A DNA stretch of 64,000 bases from JAKJEP01 sp964580995 (GCA_964580995.1 CAZOMV010000001.1:1-64000); one strand, 5' to 3'. Shown: positions 1 to 8,804, numbered from the stretch's first letter. Translations and numbers: made by a program. The notes: generated from the letters alone by a model not told the origin.

Positions 1-51
1 CTTTAGCCAGCGTAGGCTAATGTGCCTGTCAGATTAAGTAGTGACAAGTAC
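1..51. repeat. 51-bp dispersed repeat, copy A (inverted partner at 8452-8502)
   Basis: The first 51 bases match the reverse complement of 8452-8502 at 46 of 51 positions by eye. The outer end is itself a hairpin with arms TTTAGCC and GGCTAAA in the other copy. The copy lies just upstream of the membrane glycosyltransferase start and may extend beyond the window. No coding sense was seen. A REP-like or MITE-like element is possible. Confidence 0.75.
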
Positions 52-72
52 ATATAAGGAAGGGAATGGTTT

Positions 73-1593
73 ATGTCGCAGGAACCTGTGGTGATGGAAA
101 CGACCGGATATGCAGATCGTTTTGAGAAAGCGGCTAGAGCCGTCGTTTTACTGCTTGGGGTGACGTATCTATTTTTCTATTTATGGATTGTCTGGCAGCG
201 GATTTCCTATCCGTTTGAGCTGGAGTGGATGGAAGGGAGTTCTGTTTGCCATGTGCAGCGGGTACTGGACGGCCAGCCGATCTATGCCAAGCCATCCCTG
301 GAGTTTGTGGCCGCGATTTACACCCCGTTCTATTATTATGTGAGTGCTCTGGCTGCGTATCTGATCGGAAATGGTTTTTTCGCGTTACGCCTGGTTTCTT
401 TTTTATCTTCGCTTGGTTGTTTGGCACTCATTTATTTGATCGTTCACCGGCGGACGTCTTCTTCTTATGTGTCTTTTCTTGCGTCCTGTCTTTTTGCCGC
501 CACGTTTCGCATCACAGGGGCCTGGTTTGATATCGCACGGGTCGATTCGTTTTTTCTTTTGCTATTGTTAGCGGGTGTTTATACCTTTGATTCGCCTCGT
601 TATTTTACGAGATCCATTCTATCGCCAGCCATCCTGTTTCTTGCCTTTTTTACCAAGCAGACGGCCTTAATCGCGGGTATGGCTCTTGCCCTGGCCGCTC
701 TTTTGTCCCGTACCCGCTCCGAGCGTATTTTGTATGGCATAATTTTCGGTGCATTCGTGGTGGGTTCCTCCTTACTGATGAATAGGGTTACGGATGGTTG
801 GTATGGATACTACATTTTTGACCTTGCGCAGCAGCATGTGATAGATAAAAAGGTAGTCATCTTTAATTTTTGGGTGGATGATCTGTTGCGTAAGCTGCCG
901 CTTGCTGCCTGTTTTGGCCTTGCTTCTTTTTTGTTCGTGTCGCAAAAAAAATGTCCGCATAGCAATCGCAAAAGCGATTTTCTTGTTTTAGGCAGTTTTT
1001 TGGCAATCTCTTTGGTTACCAGGGCGCATCCGGGCGGATACACGAATGTTCTCATGCCTGCCTACGCGGCTATTATTCTGTATTCGGGGATTGGTTTTGG
1101 TTTATGCCTGGAAAGATTGCAGGGTGCATCCTCCATAAAACTGATATTGTATTTTGCCTTGTCGGTTCAATTTGTTAATGTCTGTTATATGCCCCAAAAG
1201 CAGGTGCCTTCTTCGAAGGACAGGCAAAAAGGCGAGGAATTATTGCAGCAGGTATCCCGGTTTTCGGGCGAAGTTTTCTGGTCCGCGCATCCATGGTATT
1301 TGGAAATGATCGGGAAGGTTCCTCAAGCACAGGAGATGGCTATTGGTGATATCCTGCGCACCACAGGTTCTGAGGAAATAAAGCACGATCTTATCGAGGA
1401 GATTTCACGAGCTTTTTCTGAAGCAAGGTTCGATGCGATCATTCTGGATTTCGAGAAAATTCGCATGAGTAACACGGCTATGGATGAGAATTATGTTCTT
1501 GTGGATGCAAATTGGAGTGGAGATTCGCTTGAGTCATTAACCGGCTGGAAACGAAAACCAACATTTCTATATGTGAGACGATCGGGTAAATGA
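73..1593 (+). CDS. Membrane glycosyltransferase of the GT39/ArnT-like type
   Basis: Protein of 506 residues with about ten hydrophobic segments and a short soluble C-terminal part. After the first helix (about residues 27-45) comes an acidic, aromatic loop containing ELEWMEG, then GQPIYAKPS and IYTPFYYY. This arrangement is typical of dolichyl-phosphate-mannose-type and related lipid-linked-sugar glycosyltransferases, in which acidic residues of the first periplasmic loop are catalytic. The ATG at 73 follows a purine-rich AAGGAAGGG. The donor and acceptor cannot be read from the sequence. It may decorate envelope glycans or proteins, in line with the polysaccharide genes later in the window. 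It stands alone, with about 200 bp before the next gene. Confidence 0.8.
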   Translation: MSQEPVVMETTGYADRFEKAARAVVLLLGVTYLFFYLWIVWQRISYPFELEWMEGSSVCHVQRVLDGQPIYAKPSLEFVAAIYTPFYYYVSALAAYLIGNGFFALRLVSFLSSLGCLALIYLIVHRRTSSSYVSFLASCLFAATFRITGAWFDIARVDSFFLLLLLAGVYTFDSPRYFTRSILSPAILFLAFFTKQTALIAGMALALAALLSRTRSERILYGIIFGAFVVGSSLLMNRVTDGWYGYYIFDLAQQHVIDKKVVIFNFWVDDLLRKLPLAACFGLASFLFVSQKKCPHSNRKSDFLVLGSFLAISLVTRAHPGGYTNVLMPAYAAIILYSGIGFGLCLERLQGASSIKLILYFALSVQFVNVCYMPQKQVPSSKDRQKGEELLQQVSRFSGEVFWSAHPWYLEMIGKVPQAQEMAIGDILRTTGSEEIKHDLIEEISRAFSEARFDAIILDFEKIRMSNTAMDENYVLVDANWSGDSLESLTGWKRKPTFLYVRRSGK

Positions 1594-1712
1594 TTCTTTC
1601 GTTGTATGGGTTTGTTACATGATGGCGGAAATAGGAAGGCTGGGGTATGTTAGGCGCGGAAAATCATGATAAGCATAAAGCCAGGATGGCGGTGGCACAA
1701 TGGATTTGCCAC

Positions 1713-1761
1713 GTGTGCAACAAGTTGCACACCCTACAAGAGCACGGCTGACACAGTCGTG
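1713..1761. other. Two consecutive hairpins in the 1594-1795 intergenic region
   Basis: GTGTGCAAC, AA, GTTGCACAC at 1713-1732 is a perfect 9-bp inverted repeat. CACGGCTG, ACA, CAGTCGTG at 1743-1761 forms a second stem with one possible G-U pair. They lie 35-80 bp upstream of the YjbQ-type gene. They could be a terminator for the preceding gene or a leader element, but no T-run follows either. Confidence 0.4.
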
Positions 1762-1795
1762 GTGCGATTGATTTTGGTATGAAAGGAAAGTGGTT

Positions 1796-2212
1796 ATGAA
1801 GAGTTATCGCAAGGAATTGTGGTTTGACGTAAAACAGCGGCGGGAGTTTATTAATATTACGCCGAATGTCGAGGAGTGTTTGCGGGAGAGCGGGGTGCGG
1901 GAGGGGCTGTGCCTGGTGAACGCGATGCACATCACGGCCAGCGTGTTTATCAATGATGATGAGCCGGGGCTGCACGGGGATTTTGAGGAGTGGCTGGAAG
2001 GGCTGGCGCCGGAGAAGCCCTACAGCCGCTACCGGCACAACGGCTATGAGGACAACGGCGATGCCCACCTCAAGCGGACGATCATGGGGCGGGAGGTGGT
2101 CTGCGCGGTGACGGCGGGGAAGCTGGATTTTGGGCCTTGGGAGCAGATATTTTACGGGGAATTTGACGGCAAGCGGCGGAAACGGGTGCTGGTGAAGATT
2201 ATCGGGGAGTAG
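1796..2212 (+). CDS. yjbQ: YjbQ/UPF0047 family protein
   Basis: Protein of 138 residues, close to the usual size of the YjbQ (UPF0047) family. Members adopt a compact beta fold and have been linked to secondary thiamine-phosphate synthase activity. Recognisable stretches are FINITPNVEECLRESG near the start, GLCLVNAMHITASVFINDDE, the His-rich SRYRHNGYEDNGDAHLKRTI, and GPWEQIFYGEFDGKRRKRV at the end, which matches the family's closing LGTWQ-type strand. A GTG at 1790 is also in frame. The ATG at 1796 is preferred because AGGA lies 8 bases upstream. The in vivo substrate is uncertain in this family. Confidence 0.88.
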   Translation: MKSYRKELWFDVKQRREFINITPNVEECLRESGVREGLCLVNAMHITASVFINDDEPGLHGDFEEWLEGLAPEKPYSRYRHNGYEDNGDAHLKRTIMGREVVCAVTAGKLDFGPWEQIFYGEFDGKRRKRVLVKIIGE

Positions 2213-2248
2213 ATTTTGTTTGCATTTTGGGGAAATGGTGGATATTTT

Positions 2249-2337
2249 GACGCCAGCGTCAAAAGCTCTTCGACCCCTTGTTATTGGGGAGCCAGAGCCG
2301 TTTTTGGATGTCAATATCGACTTTTGGCGGTTCCGTC
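2249..2337. repeat. 89-bp repeat with terminal inverted repeats, copy 1
   Basis: This 89-bp unit is the same length as 8102-8190 and differs from it at only four positions. The ends GACGCCAGCGTCAAAAG and CTTTTGGCGGTTCCGTC are imperfect inverted repeats (13 of 17). Inside are a GACGC/GCGTC palindrome and a CCCC/GGGG stem. It lies 36 bp after the YjbQ stop, in the space before the DUF2339 gene. Confidence 0.85.
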
Positions 2338-2418
2338 TATTTTGGGTAAATCGACGGGTCATTTTAGAAAATCTAAGTGTACAGTTAAGGTCAGATAAAA
2401 CTTTTTAGGGAAAAAGAA

Positions 2419-4788
2419 ATGGAAATGCTGATCGTTCCTTTGATCCTTTTACTGGTGGGTTGCCTGGTGTCGGGTTTGGTGGCTTTTATCATGTGTCTGG
2501 TGGCGTTTTCGCGGCTGCGCGACCTGGAGCAGAAGATCCGGTGGCTGCAGGAGGCGCCGGTTCGCAGGGAGAAGGGGGTAGCGGAGATGAAAGCGGAGGT
2601 GCCGGTTCTGCCGCAAAAGCCGGTGGTATCGGAAGTGGTTCCCCCGCCGCCGCCGCCCGTGGAGGCTATCGGCAAGGTGAGGGAAGAGGTTCCCCTCTCG
2701 GCCCGGGAGATCAAGCCGCGGGTGGAGGGGGTGACGGAGGAGGAGAAGTCCACCATATTGAGCAATGGCTGGGCGGGGGTGGCCAGGGCAGCCGAAACGA
2801 TGGGGCTGGAGCAGCGGATCGGGACCAAATGGGTGCTGGTGGCGGGGGTGATTACCACGCTGGTGGGGGCGGGTTTTTTCCTGAAATATGCCTATGACAA
2901 CAATCTGATCGGGCCGCTGGGCCGGGTAATGATTGCGGCGGCGGCGGGGCTGGCGGCGCTGGGGGTGGGGGAATGGACCCGGCGGCGGGATTACGGGATC
3001 GCGGCGAAGGGATTGACGGCCCTGGGATTCGCGATTTTGTACGCGACGATTTTTGGGGCGTATAATTTTTATCATTTGATTGCGGCGGGTCCGGCGTTTC
3101 TGCTGTCGATCCTGATTACGGCGGCGGCGATGCTGTACGCGGTGAGTCTGAATGAGATCCTGGCGGCGTTCCTGGCGCTGCTGGGGGGTTATTTGAGTCC
3201 GGTTCTGCTTTCCACGGGTGAGAATCGGCCGATGGGATTGTTCAGCTATGTTACATTGTTAAGTGCCGGCGGGATGCTCTGCGCGATCTTCCGGAAATGG
3301 CGGGCGGTCAATGTGCTGGCGTTTTTGGGGACGTTTGGGCTTTATACGGGTTGGTTCGAGAAATTTTACCGGCCGATCATGGAAAAAACCGGAATTTTGC
3401 CAACAACGGAGTTGGATGTGGTGCTGGGTTGGCTGGGGGTGTTTTTTGTGCTGTTTCTGGTGCTGCCGGTTTTCTATGAACTGGTCCGGCGGGTGAAAGC
3501 AAAGGAAGAAGATATCTGCCTGATTTTGAGCAACGCGGCGGTGGTGTTTTATTATTTGTGCACGGTGCTGTATGGGCATTATCGGGAGGCTCTGGCGTTC
3601 GCGGCGGTGGGGATGTGTGCCGCGTATCTGTTTTTGATGGGCCTGGTCGGGCGGCGGTGCCGGCAGGATGTACCGTTGCGGCTGTCGCTGCTGGCGATCA
3701 GCATGTTTTTTGTGACGGTGGCGATTCCGCTGTATCTGAAGCTGTACGCAGTGGCCTGGGCGTGGGCGGCGGAAGGGATACTTCTGACGATTATCGGGTT
3801 GCAATTTCGCAGTCTCTGGACGCGGGCGGGCGGGCTGGCGGCGTTTACGCTGAGCTGCATCTGGCTGATCTATTATCTGCCGCTGCATCGGGCGGCGTTT
3901 GAGCTGGTGGTAAACCGGCCGTTTCTGTCGTGGTGTGTGACGGCGGCGGCGGTGGGGATCGGGCATATTATTTACCGGCGGAACCGAACGCTGGGAGAGG
4001 AGGGCCGGATGCTCTCGGAGATTTTGTATGCCTGGATGCTGCTGTTATTTCTGGCGGGTTTTGTCATGGAGTGGTATTGCCAGGTACGGTATAATCTGGC
4101 GACGACGGAGCGGTCCTATCCGGGGCATTTTGAAAAGGGGTTGGTCGTTTTGCTGACGGTGTTTATGCTGCTGTTTCTGGTCCGGCCGCTTCGCCCCGCC
4201 GGTTGGGTCAATAAGATAATTGCCCTGTTTCTCGGAATAATTGGGTCGGTGTATTTGCTGGTTAGTTTTACGGGATTTCATCATCAGAAGTTTGCGATTT
4301 TTGTCAATGGCAGTTTTGGCATCGGGCTGTATTTTGTTTTGGGCCTGCTGGCCGGCGGCTGGGTGCTGAAAAAGCAGGCGGCTGAGGCGGCGGCGGATCG
4401 GGCATTGGCCCTGGGATTCGGGTTGGGAGGGACCCTGGTTTTGTGGCTGCTGCTGACGGAGGAGATATATTATTACTGGCATTATCTGGGGGCAGGTACT
4501 GGCGAGGAGGCCCGGTATGCCTTTCTGGGGCAGATGTGTATCTCGGTGATGTGGGCGATCTACAGCTCGATTCTGATGGGGCTGGGATTCTGGCGGAAGG
4601 TGCCGATCCTGCGCTATATTGCGCTGGGGCTGCTGGCGGTGGTGTTGTTCAAGGTGTTTGTTTTTGATATGAGTACGCTGAAGAGTGTATATCGGATTGC
4701 GGGCTTTGTGGTGCTGGGGATCAGCCTGGTGGGGATTTCGTATTTGTATCAATTTGGTAAAAAGAAGGGATTTTTTAGCAAGCTATGA
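2419..4788 (+). CDS. DUF2339 family polytopic membrane protein
   Basis: Protein of 789 residues. An N-terminal membrane anchor (about 1-30) is followed by a short helical segment and a Pro-rich stretch (about 45-110), then roughly twenty hydrophobic helices to the C-terminus. The signature RIGTKWVLVAGVITTLVGA followed by FFLKYAYDNNLIGP, near residues 132-168, is characteristic of DUF2339 (predicted membrane protein). The gene overlaps the next by 4 bp (ATGA). DUF2339 and DUF3999 genes are regularly adjacent in other bacteria, so the two products probably act together in the envelope. Their biochemical role is unknown. The gene is G+C-rich with strong codon bias. Confidence 0.9.
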   Translation: MEMLIVPLILLLVGCLVSGLVAFIMCLVAFSRLRDLEQKIRWLQEAPVRREKGVAEMKAEVPVLPQKPVVSEVVPPPPPPVEAIGKVREEVPLSAREIKPRVEGVTEEEKSTILSNGWAGVARAAETMGLEQRIGTKWVLVAGVITTLVGAGFFLKYAYDNNLIGPLGRVMIAAAAGLAALGVGEWTRRRDYGIAAKGLTALGFAILYATIFGAYNFYHLIAAGPAFLLSILITAAAMLYAVSLNEILAAFLALLGGYLSPVLLSTGENRPMGLFSYVTLLSAGGMLCAIFRKWRAVNVLAFLGTFGLYTGWFEKFYRPIMEKTGILPTTELDVVLGWLGVFFVLFLVLPVFYELVRRVKAKEEDICLILSNAAVVFYYLCTVLYGHYREALAFAAVGMCAAYLFLMGLVGRRCRQDVPLRLSLLAISMFFVTVAIPLYLKLYAVAWAWAAEGILLTIIGLQFRSLWTRAGGLAAFTLSCIWLIYYLPLHRAAFELVVNRPFLSWCVTAAAVGIGHIIYRRNRTLGEEGRMLSEILYAWMLLLFLAGFVMEWYCQVRYNLATTERSYPGHFEKGLVVLLTVFMLLFLVRPLRPAGWVNKIIALFLGIIGSVYLLVSFTGFHHQKFAIFVNGSFGIGLYFVLGLLAGGWVLKKQAAEAAADRALALGFGLGGTLVLWLLLTEEIYYYWHYLGAGTGEEARYAFLGQMCISVMWAIYSSILMGLGFWRKVPILRYIALGLLAVVLFKVFVFDMSTLKSVYRIAGFVVLGISLVGISYLYQFGKKKGFFSKL

Positions 4789-6128
4789 AAAGGCAACACT
4801 ATTGGCAACTGGCGGCTATCGGTATGGTGATGCTGGGGTGGCAGGGGGCGGCGTGGGGTGAGAACTGGTCCTTGTGGAGCCATGAGGCGGAGGTAGTGCA
4901 CGGGGCGGGCAGTGAGCCGTTTTGCCGGTTGACGCTGAGCGGGGAGGCGTATCATCTGAGCCGGGGGGATCTGGCGGATTTGCGGCTGGTGGGTGGATTG
5001 GGCGAGCAGATTCCCTATGTTTTGTATCAGCCGCGGGATCAGATAAAGCGGGAGGAATACCGGCTGGAGGAATTGAATCGCGGGATAACAGAAGACAGAG
5101 CGGCGGCGATGACGGTGGATTTCGGCAGCCAGGTCATGAAAGATCAGATTTCGGTGGAGACCTCGGGATTAAATTTCCGCCGGAAGATTGTAGTGGAAGG
5201 TTCGAACGATAACCGGGAGTTTATTATGCTGGTGGACGGTGCGTATGTTTTCGCAATACCCGGGGAAAGCGGCGTTCGGCGGTTTTCTACGCTGCGCTTG
5301 CCGCGTAATGATTTTCGGTATTTGCGGATTCGTGTCTATCCCATGGCGGGGGAGGTAGGGGCCATTACCATTGAGAGGGTGGCTGCCTGGCAGGAGCAGT
5401 CGAATCGGGTAGCCCGGCAGGCGGTGGCAATGACGCTGGCGGCCAGCGGGTTTGAGGATAAGACGAAAACCAGTTGGCAGGTGTATGATTTGCAGTACAA
5501 CCATCTGCCGGTGGTGGGGATACGGCTGGAAGTGGCGGAGGAAAGGTTTTACCGGTATGTGACGATCGAAGGCCGGGAGCAGGAGAAAATTCAGGTGGAA
5601 ATTCGCGGGGAGGATAATCGCCAGCGGTACCGGGAGGAAGCAGTGCCGTGGCGGCATTTGATCTCGGGTGTGATTTACCGGTATGGTTCGGCGGGTAGTC
5701 AGATACAGGAATCATTACGGATGAACCTGGGGGATGGAACTGTGCCGCGTTATATTCGGGTCTCGATCAGAAATTACAATGACCGGCCTCTGACGGTGGA
5801 ATCGGCGGAGGGGGAGATGATCGCCCATGAACTGTTGTTTGGCCGGCAGGAGGGGGGCTGTTTGCTGTATCTGGGCAATCCATCGGCTTCGGCGCCCCGC
5901 TATGATCTGGAGCATACGTTATCCCAGCCGGGTAAAATCCCGGCGGCAGCGGCGACATTGGCGGGTATTCAGCCCAATCCCTCGTTTGAGATCAAGCCGG
6001 TCAAAGCGGTTCCCTGGACGGAACAGTATAAAATATTGCTGTGGGTGATTTTGATTCTGATGGTGGTGGTATTGGGCGGGTTTATCGTTAAATCCATGAG
6101 ATCGATTCTGAGCCGGGAACAGGCATGA
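4785..6128 (+). CDS. DUF3999 family protein, partner of the DUF2339 protein
   Basis: Protein of 447 residues. An N-terminal signal peptide (MKRQHYWQLAAIGMVMLGW, cleavage likely after AAWG) is followed by a large beta-rich extracytoplasmic domain. A single C-terminal membrane helix near residues 417-437 comes just before a short basic tail (KSMRSILSREQA). The order of features and the adjacency to the DUF2339 gene match DUF3999. The start overlaps the upstream stop by 4 bp, which indicates translational coupling. No catalytic motif is visible. A structural or sensory role facing the periplasm is a guess. Confidence 0.85.
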   Translation: MKRQHYWQLAAIGMVMLGWQGAAWGENWSLWSHEAEVVHGAGSEPFCRLTLSGEAYHLSRGDLADLRLVGGLGEQIPYVLYQPRDQIKREEYRLEELNRGITEDRAAAMTVDFGSQVMKDQISVETSGLNFRRKIVVEGSNDNREFIMLVDGAYVFAIPGESGVRRFSTLRLPRNDFRYLRIRVYPMAGEVGAITIERVAAWQEQSNRVARQAVAMTLAASGFEDKTKTSWQVYDLQYNHLPVVGIRLEVAEERFYRYVTIEGREQEKIQVEIRGEDNRQRYREEAVPWRHLISGVIYRYGSAGSQIQESLRMNLGDGTVPRYIRVSIRNYNDRPLTVESAEGEMIAHELLFGRQEGGCLLYLGNPSASAPRYDLEHTLSQPGKIPAAAATLAGIQPNPSFEIKPVKAVPWTEQYKILLWVILILMVVVLGGFIVKSMRSILSREQA

Positions 6129-6153
6129 GCGATTTTTCCGGGTTCGTGTCAAA

Positions 6154-6173
6154 ATTGTAAAATGCTTTACAAT
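6154..6173. terminator. Perfect 8-bp hairpin after the DUF3999 gene
   Basis: ATTGTAAA, ATGC, TTTACAAT is a perfect inverted repeat 26 bp after the stop at 6128. The stem is A+T-rich and lacks a strong T-run, so it is a weak intrinsic terminator at best. It could instead be an operator for the gene at 6328. The rest of 6129-6327 is A+T-rich without other features I can name. Confidence 0.35.
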
Positions 6174-6327
6174 AAAGATTTATAAATTTTTACGGAAAAC
6201 CGCAAGAAAAACGCTAGAACTGGGATAATATCATATTATGATTAGGTGCTGATTCGTTTTGTATTTTGGTTGGTATATTGAATTCTGATAAACAATAATA
6301 TTAGCTTTATAGCGGAAGGACATATTC

Positions 6328-8103
6328 ATGGCGAAAAAGAATCTGGCGAAGATTATCGAGAAGTACAAAGTGAAGCCGGCGGGGAAGGCGGAATCGAATG
6401 TGATCTATCTGGTGGCCAGCGGTGATTTGCGCGACAGTGCCAATGAAACCTGCTGGGCGGAACAGCAGAAGATGGAGAAGCAACTGGTCAAGATCATCCA
6501 GTCGCAGAAGGACAAGCGGGGGAAAAATTATAAGGTGATCCGGGCCCATAAATATGACCCCAAGCGTAAGCATGGTTTTATCAGCAGCCAGAAGATGGGG
6601 CATGAGGTGTTCCGGACGATCCCGCCGGAAGCGACGGTGGTGGTGGCGGAGTCGGTGTGGCAATATAGCCATCATGTGCTGGGGGCGCTGGTGGCCCATC
6701 AGGGTAAGATCCTGACGGTGGCGAACTGGTCGGGTACCTGGCCGGGGCTGGTGGGGATGTCAAATCTGAACGCCAGCCTGACCAAGCACGGGCGGGAATA
6801 TTCGAGTCTGTGGAGTGTGGATTTCACCGATGCATTTTTCCTAAAAGGATTGCGGCAATTCCTGGAAAGCGGCAGGGTGAAACAGGACACCAGCCATGCC
6901 AGGCCGTTCGGTAAGGTGAAGACCAATGGGTATGCCGATGCCGTGGCGCTGGGCAAGACGCTGGCGGGGCACCTGCGGCGGAACCGGGCGATTATCGGGC
7001 CGCTGGACGAGATGTGCATGGGAATGGAAAACGGGGTGTTCCCGAATGATTTGCTGTATGATAAGGGGATGGGTAAGGAGAATATCAGCCAGTCGGAACT
7101 GGTGGCCCGGATGTGGACGGTTTCCGATGAAGAAGGCTGGGCGGTGATTCAATGGTGCATGGACCGGGGGATGAAGTTCAATATCGGGCCGGATGAGGCG
7201 AAAGATCTGACTGTGAAGCAATTGACGGAGCAGGGCAAGATGTATGTGGCGGCGGTTCGGATTGCGGAGAAGTATGGCCTGGATTGCATCGGGATTCAGT
7301 ATCAGCAGGGGTTGATTGACTGTGCCCCTGCCTCCGATTTGGTGGAAGGACTGTTGAATGATCCCCAGCGGCCGGATGTGATCTGTGATGACCCCAGCAG
7401 TAAGCTGTATGGCAAAGTGATTCGATCCGGCGAGGCGATTCCCTGCTTTAATGAAGTGGACGAAGGCTGTGCGGTGGATCTGGTGTTGTCCGCGCGGGTG
7501 TGGAAAGCCTTGGGGATGGACCCGTCGGCGAACCAGGAAGATGTGCGGTGGTCCCGGCCTTATACCGGCACGATTGAGACGACTGGCGGCGTGCTGGAAG
7601 TGGAAAAGGAGGAAGTATGGGTGGAGTTGCTTTCGGGTTCCAGTCCCGCCAGTCATTTTGCGGGCGGGTATGCCGGTGCCAGCAGCGAACGCCAGCCGGC
7701 GATGTATTTTCCCAAGGGCGGCGGGACGCTGAAGGGGGTCGGCAAGTGCGGCGAGGTGGTCTGGAGCCGTAATTATATCGACGAGAAAGGCGATCTGTGT
7801 ATGGACCTGGGGCGGGGCGGAATTTGCGGGCTGCCGGAAGCGGAGACCCAGGACCGCCTGAAAAAGACCACACCCCAGTGGCCGATCAAGCATTTGATTC
7901 GGTATGGTGTGACGCGCAATCAGTTCATGGCTAAGCACAAATCGAACCATGAGACGATTTTGTACGCCGATGACGCCGAGTCCGCCAATCAGGCGATGCT
8001 GGCCAAGGCGGCGATGGCGGATGAGCTAGGTATGAAGGTGTTTATCTGCGGAAGTTTCGATGTGAAAGATTCGCTGGAATACCGGGCGAAAGGGAAAAAG
8101 TGA
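6328..8103 (+). CDS. L-fucose isomerase-like protein
   Basis: Protein of 591 residues, cytoplasmic and without a signal. Its overall length and its segments VIYLVASGDLRDSANETCW, VVVAESVWQYSHHVLG, ILTVANWSGTWPGLVGMSN and CIGIQYQQGLIDCAPASDL resemble the planctomycete branch of the fucose/arabinose isomerase-like superfamily. In that family metal-binding Glu, Asp and His residues interconvert aldoses and ketoses. I cannot assign the exact catalytic residues with confidence, so activity on L-fucose is an inference. Translation starts at the ATG after AAGGACATATTC. The stop codon lies inside the first bases of the 89-bp repeat. A neighbouring small zinc-ribbon-like gene follows. Confidence 0.65.
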   Translation: MAKKNLAKIIEKYKVKPAGKAESNVIYLVASGDLRDSANETCWAEQQKMEKQLVKIIQSQKDKRGKNYKVIRAHKYDPKRKHGFISSQKMGHEVFRTIPPEATVVVAESVWQYSHHVLGALVAHQGKILTVANWSGTWPGLVGMSNLNASLTKHGREYSSLWSVDFTDAFFLKGLRQFLESGRVKQDTSHARPFGKVKTNGYADAVALGKTLAGHLRRNRAIIGPLDEMCMGMENGVFPNDLLYDKGMGKENISQSELVARMWTVSDEEGWAVIQWCMDRGMKFNIGPDEAKDLTVKQLTEQGKMYVAAVRIAEKYGLDCIGIQYQQGLIDCAPASDLVEGLLNDPQRPDVICDDPSSKLYGKVIRSGEAIPCFNEVDEGCAVDLVLSARVWKALGMDPSANQEDVRWSRPYTGTIETTGGVLEVEKEEVWVELLSGSSPASHFAGGYAGASSERQPAMYFPKGGGTLKGVGKCGEVVWSRNYIDEKGDLCMDLGRGGICGLPEAETQDRLKKTTPQWPIKHLIRYGVTRNQFMAKHKSNHETILYADDAESANQAMLAKAAMADELGMKVFICGSFDVKDSLEYRAKGKK

Positions 8104-8190
8104 CGCCAGCATCAAACGCTCTTCGACCCCTTGTTATTGGGGAGCCAGAGCTGTTTTTGGATGTCAATAACGACTTTTGGCGGTTCCGTC
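8102..8190. repeat. 89-bp repeat with terminal inverted repeats, copy 2
   Basis: Second full copy of the element at 2249-2337, with four differences over 89 bp. It begins within the TGA stop codon (8101-8103) of the fucose-isomerase-like gene, so it lies directly at the 3' end of that reading frame. Confidence 0.85.
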
Positions 8191-8244
8191 AAAAGTAACT
8201 AATTTACGAGAATCCGAGTACTAATTTTCAGAAAAGAGAGGTAT

Positions 8245-8433
8245 ATGATGGCTAAGGTAAAAATGCCGCATCCGGCTCATGAAAAGCATCTTTGTTATCT
8301 GGTGAATGTCGGATTCAATAACCACAATGCCAGTGAGTTCCGGTCGATGGTGAAGGACGGGAAGTTTATGTGCAAATTGTGCGGAAGGGTGGCGGCGGAG
8401 AGTAAAAACCTCTGCAAGCCCGTGAAACTGTGA
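8245..8433 (+). CDS. Small conserved-looking CxxC protein
   Basis: Protein of 62 residues with a basic, histidine-containing N-terminal half and one CKLCGRVAAESKNLCKP segment near residues 48-58, which gives a CxxC pair plus a third Cys. This suggests a minimal metal-binding knuckle, but a complete four-ligand zinc ribbon is not evident unless His residues join. ATG codons at 8245 and 8248 are both possible, with GAGAGG just upstream. It follows the fucose-isomerase-like gene on the same strand, separated by the 89-bp repeat. I do not recognise a named family and no function can be given. Confidence 0.6.
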   Translation: MMAKVKMPHPAHEKHLCYLVNVGFNNHNASEFRSMVKDGKFMCKLCGRVAAESKNLCKPVKL

Positions 8434-8451
8434 TTTTTTTGTATTTCATTT

Positions 8452-8502
8452 GTATTTGTCACTGCGTAATCTGACAGTCACTTTAGCCTACGCTGGCTAA
8501 AG
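8452..8502. repeat. 51-bp dispersed repeat, copy B (inverted partner of 1-51)
   Basis: Reverse complement of 1-51 at 46 of 51 positions. It ends with a palindrome, TTTAGCC/GGCTAAA around TACGCT. It closes the 1-8.5 kb gene block on its right side, as copy A does on the left. The remainder of 8434-8690 is A+T-rich with no gene. Confidence 0.75.
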
Positions 8503-8694
8503 ATGGGTTTGTCTGTCCGATCGGATTTTGCATTTTTTATTTGGCCAGCGGGATCAACTCCAAAAAAGTTGGTGAAAAGGAATCAAATCCTCCGCCTCAT
8601 TTGGGAAAAATAAAGCTGGAGATATGGAGATAAAGGTCTGATAATAAAGAAATAATGAAAAAAATGCCAAGTGGGTAGTAATTTTAGGATTATA

Positions 8695-8703
8695 TGTTAT
8701 AAT
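8695..8703 (+). promoter_or_regulatory. Extended -10 promoter candidate for the LRR gene
   Basis: TGTTATAAT is a perfect extended -10 (TG, one base, TATAAT). No good -35 is visible at 16-18 bp, as often seen with extended -10 promoters. Transcription would start near 8710, about 95 nt before the LRR start codon. Confidence 0.5.
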
Positions 8704-8708
8704 AGAGG

Positions 8709-8741
8709 TACCGAAAACTCTGTTTATCGGTATAGACAGAG
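8709..8741 (+). promoter_or_regulatory. Two interlocked inverted repeats (possible H-type RNA pseudoknot) in the LRR leader
   Basis: TACCGA (8709-8714) pairs with TCGGTA (8727-8732). CTCTGT (8718-8723) pairs with ACAGAG (8736-8741). The order is stem 1a, stem 2a, stem 1b, stem 2b, with spacers of exactly 3 nt. The stems can form a pseudoknot or two mutually exclusive hairpins. As DNA it could instead bind a regulator. It begins at the predicted transcript start. Confidence 0.45.
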
Positions 8742-8804
8742 GGTAAGCACTTAGATTCAAAAAGTGTAGAAAGAATATAAATTGACAGAGGAGAGAAAAT
8801 AGGA

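Noticed and set aside
6841..7950. Long minus-strand frame (369 codons) opposite the fucose-isomerase-like gene
   Set aside because: Antisense shadow with His/Pro/Arg-rich composition; the plus-strand frame has clear family motifs.
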